NCBI GenBank assembly: GCA_035222895.1
Contig: JAVYIG010005299.1
Location: 1 to 64,000 of the forward strand
DNA length: 64,000 nucleotides
Source of the DNA: Strongylocentrotus droebachiensis
Taxonomy: Eukaryota; Echinodermata; Echinoidea; Camarodonta; Strongylocentrotidae
Direction: 5' to 3'
Shown here: one piece after another, positions 50,701 to 60,944 of the stretch
Numbering within the stretch: the first letter of the stretch is position 1
Layout: the number at the start of each line of letters is the position of its first letter
Notes under the pieces: generated by a model
Seen by the model: the letters and a program-made list of their open reading frames with translations, nothing else
The model's database searches: none
Told to the model about the DNA's origin: nothing
Program-made: the position numbers and the translations under genes

Positions 50701-53700
50701 AGTAGTGACTGAGTAGTCCCTGTTGGCAAGGTGTTGGCAAACTTATCAAGCACTTGATAGTTTGTTCTGCAAAGCTCTGCAATCCTTTATGCTTCCTTAG
50801 TTCCTATGTTTGTGTATTCCTTGTCAGTCTATTACAAACAATCATAGTGACATACCCAAGTACAAGGTTCTACATACATGTATATGGTTCAGTTCAGGTC
50901 CAGGAAATATGTTCATGCAGTTGGCAGACACCAAGAAGAGGCAATTGTCAAATTTAGTGATTTATTCAAGATATTAAATCAATGGATTGGGAAATAAGTC
51001 CAGTATATTTCTACAGGACATATAGGGTATATTAAAACCATACATTGATAGCCTACATACAGTATATACCAATAATAAAAGATCTGATTTTTTTGTTAAA
51101 GTCTCATGTGAGGGTGGACGTCGTGTATACTGGTATGTACATATACTTTTTTTAGAAAAACATTAAACTTCATTGGATACATTATATTCATTGAAAAGAA
51201 TTGTCAAATTAAATATCCAGATATAGAATTGTTTAAGTACAAAAATGTTAATCATGTCATTTTATAGAACATACTTGCATACGTACATGCATATGTAGTA
51301 TTCAAGTTTAATTAAGGGACCTACATGTACATGTGCATATGTGAAGGTGTGTAGTACTCTCAGCTTGACATGCAATGTAACGTGTACACAACTTATTTAC
51401 AAATAAAAACAGCATTAGTCGCTAAACATTTAAAGCAAAAACACGACTTTGAACTTGTTCGTACATGAAGGTCAGTGTTGGTTATTGCCCCTTAATGAAG
51501 CCATGCGCTTAATCTTTCCCACCCCCCTCGATGATTACCGTAGTCCTACTTCTACTGGTATTCAAGCATCCCTTTCAAAAGAAGAAAGGGGAAACTACTC
51601 AACGGCTGTCCTGGTGGCTTTGTGTCTTCAAAGGTGGTCAATCTTGTTGTAAATGAAGCAGGTTATGAATAGGGCGGGGGCAGGAAGGGGCTATTGTAAG
51701 GAATACCTGTACCAGTTATGGGGGTGCTTACCGTGAGTACAAACAAGGGGCATGTTTTCAATAGACCCGTTTTCAAATTAATTCAAAGTTATTGATGCTT
51801 CTCCGAAAAGTGGAGTATAATCATTATGAGCAATTGATCTGTCATGCCAGTTGGAGTTTAATGTACTTGTGTAAATTATTTTCTATGAAGACAGGTGTAC
51901 TTCGCAATTTGTACAGGTGTATGTGTATGTACTTTTTTTACATGTACGCAGTGTAAGATTTATGTAAATGAAAGTTGTTCATTGTTACTAGTACAAGGAG
52001 ATTATTTAGTGGAACATTCAATGGTCTATAGGTCGAGCAGCCCCCAGAGGGGTTAGTGTGAGCTACAGGAAGATCCATAGAGCTACAGATGTCATCCTGA
52101 CTCTAATCCAATTGTATCTCCTGGTGTGCATAAACTTGTCTCCATCATTTCACTTGTCAAGAAAAAAGAATTATTCTCTTAAATTAATACAGACTTTCAC
52201 AATGAGATTATGGAAAGAAGAAGCTCATCTTGTAAACCGTCTTACTATTTTGAAGGGATTCCGAAGGTTTTCCCCTCCTTTACATTTCTAACATCCAACA
52301 CTTGATGATCAGCTTAACATCTGGAAAATGCATGAAGCAAGATTATTGTTTGCAACATTACCAAGAAAAGAAAATTGGGTGTACCCTTTTTTTCTTTCCA
52401 AGAGATTTTATAGATAGATATTAACTGAATGACACTCTAAAGTATGGTTGTGCTATAAATAGATATAGAATATTAAGGTACCGGTAAAAGTGGCAATAAA
52501 TACTCCTTTAGGTAAAGATCATTTTGCTTGAACCGTTTCTGTATTTTTTCCAGCCTGTACAGTTTAGGTACCGGTACAAGGTTTAGGACTAACGGATTAA
52601 GAAAGATATATTCCATACTATTGATTTTTTTGTAAAGTAGCTTTAATTGTTGATACAGCCCTGAGGGCATTTTACCTGCCTTAATCCTGATGTACAGTAA
52701 GATGTGATCCTTGGTTTTATCGCTTTGCAGTGGTAAATGAGATTAAGATGGGTCCAAAACTCCAAATTAATCCTTTTAATTTCTACTTTAGAGGGTCTAA
52801 TCTCTTTAAGGAGGAAATCTTCTGTGCTGATTAACACATTGTTCAGATCTATGTCATTTGAGGGCTGGTTCTAGTTTCTCAGGAGAGGTGAAGTTGCAGA
52901 ATTTTGCTGCACTCTATAATGATTTTTTCAAAAGCTGTTGTCTAGATTGTAGAAGGTTTAGAAAGAAATATAAACATGTATATATTACAGATTACAGAAT
53001 ATAGTTGCTTTATGAATTATGTTGATAATGTTTGATTATGTGAAGTATGGTGCATTTTAATGATAATTGATTTAACCCCACTTGACCTTCTGCAGCAATA
53101 TTTATTACAACCTTCATCCATCGACTTTACTCCTTTTCTCTTTCTTTTCAGTTTGACTGATTAATAACATGTCATTCACCTCAAATGTTTTTTCTTCTAA
53201 CTACATGTACACAGTTTATATAGAAATACCAAATACTGCACCTTTTGATATTGCCAGGTTTAATGTGGCAATTTGTATGGTTAATTAATTCTAAAGTAGT
53301 CAATCAATTTCCAGTTTCATCATCTAAACTTTAAAGTCATTATGTTCCATTTATCACTTCAGACGGATAGGCTTACAATATACTAATCATGTAATGTTTA
53401 CTCTGACGACGTGGAGGCATTTCTCGATTTGGGTAATAGTGTACCTTGTTGTCAAACAATATAAATTTGGTGGGCTGTGAGGCCATGCGTACATTCTAAT
53501 ACAAAAGCTATTTGCCGCTGTAATGTACATGTGTGATTGATCGCACCTTCGCCCCAGATGTCTGTATTGGATTAAGCTCTGCAGGGGGTGATATGAACAT
53601 GGACAAAAATTGAAGCGGCAACTGTTTGTATGTAGGGTTGAATGGCATAGCGTGTGCTTTGAAGGCGATTGTTTACTTTACGAGTGATTTAAAATTTCAT

Positions 53701-56700
53701 ACATTTGAGCATTCATGCATGATTCTTTCTAAATAATGATATTATATACAACATGTACAGTAACTCTTTCTCTTTAGAAATCATAAAGAGTTGATCGCAA
53801 AATACCTGCAGAAAATTGCCTATATTGTTGTTTATCACATTTAAGATTTCAACCAGGGAATACAACAATTTGAAAAATATCGCCCTTGCAAAAATTGGCA
53901 TGTGAGTGTGTTTCACAGACACCATGCAGTTGTCGATTTGGACCCAACATGCGTGGAAGTATTTGGTAAATATTGTCAGCCATTCATGCGAGTGATAGCA
54001 TTCATCATTTAGGGTCACGGAGGTCAGTAGCATCTTCATCTCTACGTGAGTGCGGGCACAGAGAGGAAATGAATGCAGGAACCCCCATGACGGTGTAATT
54101 TTCTGCCCTCCCCCTTTCTGTCTTACTTATCTCATGCTCATCTTTGATCTTATATAGATGCTAAGAGATCAGAAGCTGTGATCGATACGTGGGGATATTT
54201 TGCGGTCTTGAATCCTCAGGAAGCGTTGATTATTGCGAACATTGCAGGAAATTCTTGTATTTGCAATGTTTTCAGTGATGTTATGTGTGGTGTATCGGAT
54301 GATGCTCTGGTCGATGTGTGGTGGGAGTCTGAGGAAGTCTTCTGGTTTAGAATCCTCCAGAGCTTCAGATAATTGCAAACCATGCATCGATGCACCTTCT
54401 ACAAAAAAAGCTTGTACAAGTAGATCTACTGAGAGCCTGGAGGGTATTAAAGCCCAAGTCCACTCCAAAAATAACTTACTTTCAATAGAACCAGAAAATC
54501 AGACAAACCAATCAAAAAAAGTTTGAGCAAAATCGGATAACTAATAAGAAAGTTATGAATTTTTAATGACATGAAAAACTTTGAAAATCACTACACAAAT
54601 TGGCAACTTACTCATGAGTCTGTGACGTATGGTCCTCACTATCCACTAATTATTTTCTTTATATTGTTAAGCTATTTTCACCCTAAGAATCTTATTTCTT
54701 CACACCAGCGTCCAAGTTAGATTGTTAGTAATATTTTTTTTGTGTGTGGATGCACAAATAAAGAGTAATTTATGTCCAGTTAAATCATGAGAAATTGAAT
54801 TTTGATAAACTATTTATATAAAAATCAATAATTATGAAATACAATATTCAGAAAATAGTATCAATTCTTCAAAATTCATAAAAGTTTTGGGGAAATATCA
54901 TGCACGCAATATGATACAAATCATATAACCTGGGCAAAGACATGGGGAAATCAAGTTTTGGGGGATAAAAAGGGAAATTAATGGGATTAAACTATACAAA
55001 GCAATTGATAAGTTGTGAGGACATGACGTCACAAACTGATAACCATCTTGGCAATTTGTGTTGTGAATATCATTGTTCCATAGTTTTACATACTTTTTCA
55101 AAAATTCATAACTTTCTTATTAGTTATCCAATTTTGCTCAAACTTTTTTGATTGGCTTGTCTGATTTTTCTGCTTTTATTGAAAGTAAGTTTTTTTTCGA
55201 GTGGACTTGTCCTTTAACACCCTGCAATGTGCTTTTAATGCCCTCCTGCCTCTCAGCATAGTAAACAGACAGTATGGGATGCAAATTGTTGTCTATCCTC
55301 CCCATTCAGTCCCTATCTCACATTCAATCATAGTAACTATGTTACCATGGCACCATTGTAGTTATAAACTTAAGTTTGCAAAGCTTCAAAAGTTTTGAAC
55401 AATGACCTACTAATAGTAACGCAGGTTCACACGGCACAGGTACCATAACTGCTTGAATTTTCTAAAGTACATACTTTGTACAAGCAGGACAAGCAGTTGT
55501 TTTAACTACAAGCTGGTGAAGCCTCAAAGTTAATTGTGTATGCATAACCTTCCCCCCACTACTAGTGCTTGTACTTTTTACAATAACCACAGGAAAATGG
55601 CTTTAAAACCATGAGAATAAAACTCGGAAGTTTTAAAAATAAGAGTGCATCATCATCATCCTTAGCTAGGAGGTATTACCTGTGAGTTTAAATCAATAGT
55701 TTAATTTTAAGTTTATAGGCTGTCATGTGAACCTATCTAATGTTGCTCAACATACTTCAAGCAATGAGCTTGCTGGAGCAAGTAAACAAGGATCTGATGA
55801 GGCACATCTTCTTATCCTAATTACCAATCAGAACTCTCACCTAGCACCTGCTTGTGCCTATATCGGTGTTTGTCATTTTCTACTTTTGTTTTCCTAAGGT
55901 ATCGGTGTCAGTGACTTCTTGGTGAACCATAAACCTTTGTACAAGTACATGTACTTCTTTAGTCCATTTTACATGAAGGCCTGTTGGCAGAATAAATAGT
56001 TGTGTTATTCCTGCACAATTATTACATTTACATTTTGTATTACTTACTGGTATATAAAATAAACCTTTATGCATTGAAAATATATTTGTTTAGAATAAAA
56101 TTAAACAAGATTATACAGGTAAAAATAGACTGATACTAATCCCAGAATAAAACTGCACATGTGTCAGCTAAACTAAAAGTGGTGTCAATTGAAGGCAATG
56201 AAAAGATATTAGAAGAAGCAAGTCAGAAAAGTAGAAGAATAAAGAAAGAAGCAATAAACATATGACATATAAGGACAAGGAGACACAGCATACATGTAGA
56301 GGGAAAAGAGCTGTTATAAATACAGGGTGTCTCTTTTAACAAATGCAACAAGATTTTGATTGGCGATTATTTAAACATTACTTGATCATCCTCTATGGAA
56401 TTCCCAAATCCCCATGAAGTTAACACAAAATTACTGAGAAGAAACTACTACAGAATTTCATTGAGGATGATCACATACTGTAGTTATTAAGATACTGTCA
56501 ATCAAAATCTTGTTGCATCAATTCTGGGACATCCCGTAGTGTAAATGAAAAGCAAATGACAGACAGATTAAGAAACTCATTGAAAAGAAAGAGGGAAGTG
56601 AAGAAAAGGTTGAGAGAAAACAGTTCAAAACTTCACTAGGAACACAATAGCAACCATTAACACGATCCGGGTAATTTAGCAACGTCTTTAGCAGAATACA

Positions 56701-59700
56701 ACCGTTACTTTAGGCGTCTTGCCAAAATTCAAATCATTCCTTGTATCTGGTGTCAAGGTAATTTGAGAATGCATCCCAATGCACTGGCATGTTACTGATC
56801 AAAACAAACTATTCCAACGAAACTCAGAAATACTATCATGTCTGGAAAAACCTCACAATTCACCAGGTTCAACTGTCATTGCGTTTAGAAAATTAGTCTG
56901 CACATTCAGACCTCATTTTATCATGAACTTTTACATGTATGTAGATGTATTTGCTTTATAGTCGTGTTTGAATATGTTTTCCAAATATAGTTGACGATAT
57001 GGAATTGCAAATGTCACAAAAGTGAGGAAACTTATTCTGTTTGTTTTAAAAACTTGCAAAATGCTCCTTCCTTAGAATCCACTTTATAAAGATGTAAATT
57101 CGATTGCAAAAACAAAGAAAAACAAGGCAGATGATATTATATTTAACAACATAAACATAATGCAACTTTTGTTCTTGTATAACATTTCTTGCTATATATT
57201 ACTTCAACTTTATCTTGTTTAATAACAGCTACATTTTTTTAGTATTTATGGTTGTCCTGTTAATATTATTATCAATCAAAGTTGAAGAAAACTGGCAAAT
57301 GTTTATATGGGACTGTTGTAAATGTTCATGCATTTCAAACACAAGTAGCTATTGTTTACCCTATTCAGTAACTCTCCTGTTCCACAAAATATTTAAAAAG
57401 AGCTGAATCCATTAGACTACATTCCCAAGAATGATCTCCAAGGGGTCAAATCTGCGGAGGTCCAGGGTAACAAGAAGCAATGCATGCACCTTTTCAGGAT
57501 CAGGTCGTTCTCATGGCAACCGTACACAAAAACCTGTGATATATTGGCACATGGACTATTCTTGAAGTGCAGTGCAACGGCTTTTTATGTGTATTTGTGC
57601 TGATAAGGCCTATGCATTATCTTTGTGTACAAAGTCTGGCGCTCATCCATGTCATTGTATAAAGGCGTCCGCACAGGATTTTTTCTTCTATAGGTTTGGG
57701 TGTTACAAAGATCATGAAAATGGCTTCTTAGCATAGAATTTACACTTGGTTGGACAAGGGTCCTATATGTTTTAAGCACAGAAGCCAAGTTACAACTCAA
57801 ATGATGATCACTTCTCGTTCCCTCGTTCCCATTTAGCTCTTGGTGTATAAGGTTGAGAAAGATTGTTTAATATACTGGAATTCCAAAAAGTGCATGTAAA
57901 TGAACACTTTTGTCATCTCTCAATGAAGATTGATTATAAACATAACTTACAAGTAGATATTAAAGTAGATTGAAAAATGAATTCAAGCTACGGTAACCTT
58001 CTTTCTTGAACTCTACAGTTAGGCATGAATTTTACATTTTGTTCTGGTTTAGAAATAGTTTTACCTACCTATCATGTTGTTTTGAAACTTTACACAAAAC
58101 ACCTGCAATCATAAAAACACTTCATACAAATGTATGTCCTAGTGGTTTACTTTTATTTGATGAAAACATACTTTTTGCAAAATAATGTGCATCAGTTACC
58201 AACAAAATAAGAAAAAGAAGTAAAGTTGTATAATCATTACAATTTTTGACACAGATTAGCAGGGAATAAAACCTTCACAAGAGAATACCGTACGCCTGTA
58301 GTTTATCTACTTCAGTAGTTTACTATTATCTGTCTTCCGTTGGTTGTCAAATATAAGCTGAGTGGTCATGTGGCCTTGCAATGTTTATTGCCCAGTATTA
58401 AAGCTAGATTAAACACCTGCAGTACAGCATGTGACACACATTGTGGCATTGATGTAAACATACAGCGTGTCCACACACAAAACAATTTATCGCGAAACTC
58501 TATAACGATACGTCGTATAAAGAATCATCGTATAAATTCCAGGATGTCCACACACAAGAAACGTCGTCACTAAAGAATCATCGTATAAAATGCCCCCTGT
58601 CCACACACAACATTTTCCGTGATTCTTTATAGAGTTTCGCGATAGTGATAAGAGGTCTGGTCTCATTTCGCTCGAGGTCACGTTAAGCCCCGCCCAGTTA
58701 GTTACACTAGTTACACTCCCCCAGGGGGTCCCCCTGTCCACACACAACATTTCCGTGATTAGGCGTGATTCTTTATTGAGTTTCAGTTCGAAACGATGCC
58801 CAAACCTGCGTTTCGTTAGACTAGTTTCGTTATACGACATATCGTTAGTGAGCGTCCACACCTACAATTTTGGTCGTAAAACTATCGCGAAACGGTATCA
58901 CTATCGCGAAACGGTATAGCTAATCATGATTAGTCACGGAAAATGTTGTGTGTGGACAGGGGGATAATCTTTGACTTCACAAAGGCTCCAATCCAAAAGA
59001 CAAATAGCCACTCCATCACTTTTGGAGGTGCTATTTAACAGGTAGTTATGACAAGCAAGGTTGACACTTTATGTTTCTAATGTGCGTCTGGCAATTGCAT
59101 GAACACATGCATGAACAGGTGAAAAGAATAGAAAAGTTTTTCATTCGTACCACAAAAAAAAAAAAATGATTGAATCAACTTCTAATTTTTGTTGGTGCTT
59201 TAATAGTTGCTTCATTTAGCAGTCAATTAAAATTTGTCATCCATGAATACATATATGAATTAATAAATGAATCAGTTAGTCAGTCAATTGGTCAAACAAT
59301 CATGGAGGAAAAATCAAGAGTGTTTAAAAGTACCAATTACATGAAAGTACTAGGCTACATTTGTACATGACACGTGGTGTGTTAATTCATACCCATACGC
59401 TGTACTTCATATACCAGTACTGTACATCAATACAATACTGTTATTGAAGACCTATAATGTACAAGTAGTCATGTACATGTACAATGTATTTAGTTCTTCT
59501 GTATTCTATGAGAAAGCTACAATTCCCTGTCTTTTACCCTACCTCCCAAGCCATCCCCAAAGCGGATTTATATCAGCCTGTCAAGACACAAAAGCTCCTC
59601 CCAGCTTACATGATAAAGAGATGCTCAGTAGTCGGACATACTGTATGCAGACCCTCCTCTTTTCTATTTACAGAGCTTTTTTAGATTGGCCCCTTGTTTA

Positions 59701-60944
59701 AGAGCCCTCTGTGTACCCCTTGTCAAAAGACCCAGGTCAAACATTAGTTTAAGGGTTGAAAGAGAAAGAACCTCAATTGTTTGAACTGTGCCACCCAACT
59801 GTCATTTCCAGTGTGACTGTTTGTAAACATACAAGTAGAATCTCAAAAATAAGTTCATCAACATAGAAGGACGTTTTTGAGGTTTGAGAATCTTGTCGAA
59901 CTTCTGGCCGTCACTTTTGATGTGTTGGTAACTCAAAGGCCTATGTATTTATTGTTGTGGCAACCGACTGTTATGGCGGGTCTCTATGTTGAAGCCACAC
60001 AAGTGTTGCTTGCAAAGGCCTGTGCCTAAAGGTGAAGTCTTTTTAAAAATGGCAGAATACTTTAAAGTTCTTTAAGCAAATGTGACTGCCCTCTTGTTAC
60101 ATGCACATACCGGTAATAAATGAATACCGGTATAAAGCAATGCTTCAATAAGAAGAAGAAAGTAGTCTGTATAGAATGCTATTTTTAGAAGATACCTGGA
60201 TCTGGCATTCTGGCTTCTTTAGTTAAAGTGCATGTATTTGTTAAAGTAATGTAATACAAATGGTCCCTAGCTGACTGCAGTTCATCTTTTGAAATATATA
60301 CATGTACATGTACATGTACAGTGGATGTCCATAAATATTTGGCAAGTTTGAAATACGGCCTATTATAAAAAATGGACTATGTGTTCAACTTTAGAAATAT
60401 ATGCAAGTTTATATTTAACCACTGTTTTTTTGTTGCTGTTATATACATGTAGCTTTGTTTACATGGATTCATGTTTCTTATGACCTATGGTTTTATAGAC
60501 TTCATTTTTATGTATATATGCATGACCTCTTTTAACATGTTCACTTTTCAGTTAAAATGTAAGCTACATGTATATGATTTGAACATTTAAATCTAAAATA
60601 TGTTATTAGTCACCACTTTTAATTGTACTGCTTATATATCATCTGTTCAGAGATAGAAGGAATTTACTTTGTGTGTAAGTATTGAGTTAACATATACCAT
60701 TCTGGCTCAAAAGAGACAATATGTAGACCTGTAATATAAACTATATAAAAGCAACAATAATCAATCCTGTAATGTTTAGGTGAGAAAATCACTAATAATC
60801 TATATTATTTTGTTTCCAATGCAGATATTCAGCGATCTTGGAAGTGAAGTCTTGGATGCTAGCTTTGATGGCTACAATGTCTGTCTGTTTGCCTACGGGC
60901 AGACCGGGTCTGGCAAGACACACACCATGATGGGAGGAGATGGG
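38776..60944 (+). CDS. Kinesin-3 family motor, STARD9/KIF16-like, first four exons, continues off the window
   Basis: Exons 38776-38822, 40532-40604, 42103-42216 and 60825-60944 join in frame (phases 2, 0, 0, 0) to encode the first 118 residues of a kinesin motor domain. It opens with [17 protein letters not shown] at the extreme N-terminus, typical of N-terminal kinesin-3 motors. It then has [13 protein letters not shown] and NYASQQTIFSDLG, and reaches the nucleotide-binding P-loop [16 protein letters not shown]. Switch I, switch II, the neck and the tail lie beyond the right edge, so the cargo domain cannot be seen. The DYCY, YASQ and DLG.EVL pattern is closest, from memory, to STARD9 and next to KIF16B; the choice between them is an inference. 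Intron 3 is about 18.6 kb and carries several MITEs. The ATG follows a CpG-richer stretch (38530-38700) that may be promoter and 5' UTR. Confidence 0.88.
40263..40335. repeat. 73-bp near-perfect palindrome in kinesin intron 2 flank
   Basis: GCATTCAAAAGAATTTTAGC and on to TATCTA (36 bp), a single G, then the inverted copy with 34 of 36 positions matching. It lies in the intron between 38822 and 40532, about 200 bp before exon 2. It may be a minimal MITE. Confidence 0.9.
42674..42772 (+). mobile_element. Palindromic MITE, copy A
   Basis: TCGTCGCTGTTTTCACGAAG followed by TGACGGTAGTGA forms an inverted repeat with the right end (TCACTACCGTCACTTCGTGA, AAACAAGGACGA), leaving a loop of about 35 bp. 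It is 99 bp long. A second copy in the opposite orientation is at 45458. Confidence 0.88.
45458..45558 (-). mobile_element. Palindromic MITE, copy B, inverted relative to copy A
   Basis: Same 99-101 bp element as 42674-42772 read from the other strand: the loop word AAAGTGAATGCAATTTTTTT is the reverse complement of that in copy A, and the CTG/CTTG terminal difference is swapped. The two copies are 2.7 kb apart. Confidence 0.88.
48145..48277. mobile_element. Hairpin-forming MITE-like palindrome, about 133 bp
   Basis: The left arm ACAAATAATGAATG...AATAGTGCGAATATTTTCAT...TTGAAA mirrors the right arm TTTCAACGAATGAAAATATTTGCACTATT...CATTCATTATTTGT with a loop of about 18 bp and a few mismatches. 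Confidence 0.75.
49370..49445 (+). repeat. (GA)n microsatellite
   Basis: About 75 bp of GAGA with a G7 run, in kinesin intron 3. Confidence 0.9.
50330..50662 (+). repeat. Long GA/GGGA purine-rich tract
   Basis: About 330 bp of GAGAGGG/GGGGAGA units with interruptions. The minus-strand open frames (Ser/Leu/Pro-rich, up to 158 codons) are translations of the repeat. Confidence 0.88.
54451..55213. mobile_element. TTAA-flanked non-autonomous element with long inverted repeats, 763 bp
   Basis: It begins AGCCCAAGTCCACTCCAAAA and ends CGAGTGGACTTGTCCT, flanked by TTAA (54447-54450 and 55214-55217). The inverted arms extend for about 200 bp, including AAAGTTTGAGCAAAATCGGA and its partner at 55125, and GTGACGTATGGTCCTCAC against GTGAGGACATGACGTCAC. 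It has no transposase. It is foldback-like and sits in kinesin intron 3. Confidence 0.85.
56321..56538. mobile_element. TA-flanked mariner-like MITE, 218 bp
   Basis: TACAGGGTGTCTCTTTTAAC at the left and the inverted ATTCTGGGACATCCCGTA at the right. The subterminal GCAACAAGATTTTGATTG is repeated inverted as CAATCAAAATCTTGTTGC (perfect 18 bp). The ACAGGGTGTCCC terminus and TA flanks are typical of Tc1/mariner MITEs. Confidence 0.85.
58465..58963. mobile_element. Nested transposon cluster with CCCCCTGTCCACACACAAC termini
   Basis: The inner element 58593-58963 (371 bp) has perfect inverted ends CCCCCTGTCCACACACAACA continuing TTTTCCGTGA. The motif GTCCACACACAA also occurs at about 58469, 58548 and 58738 in plus orientation, and TATCGCGAAAC recurs several times. 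This suggests an insertion of one copy into a related one. CpG content is high compared with the surrounding intron. The termini resemble Harbinger/ISL2EU-type elements, but a clean target duplication was not found. Confidence 0.75.
60299..60321 (+). repeat. (ACATGT)n short tandem repeat
   Basis: TACATGTACATGTACATGTA, a palindromic hexamer repeated; a similar array lies at 45786-45803. Confidence 0.9.

Larger units (their letters stand above)
42217..60824 (+). other. Kinesin intron 3, 18.6 kb
   Basis: Bounded by the donor GGTAAGTC after 42216 and the acceptor GCAG before 60825. It contains the MITEs listed separately, GA-rich microsatellites (44980-45005, 45194-45207, 49370-49445, 50330-50660) and many TACATGTA motifs. 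No convincing nested gene was found on either strand; a missed small exon or ncRNA cannot be excluded. Confidence 0.75.

Noticed and set aside
50306-50782. Minus-strand frames of 143-158 codons rich in Ser, Leu and Pro
   Set aside because: Produced by a GA microsatellite; the two overlapping frames have the same low complexity, which is typical of repeats.
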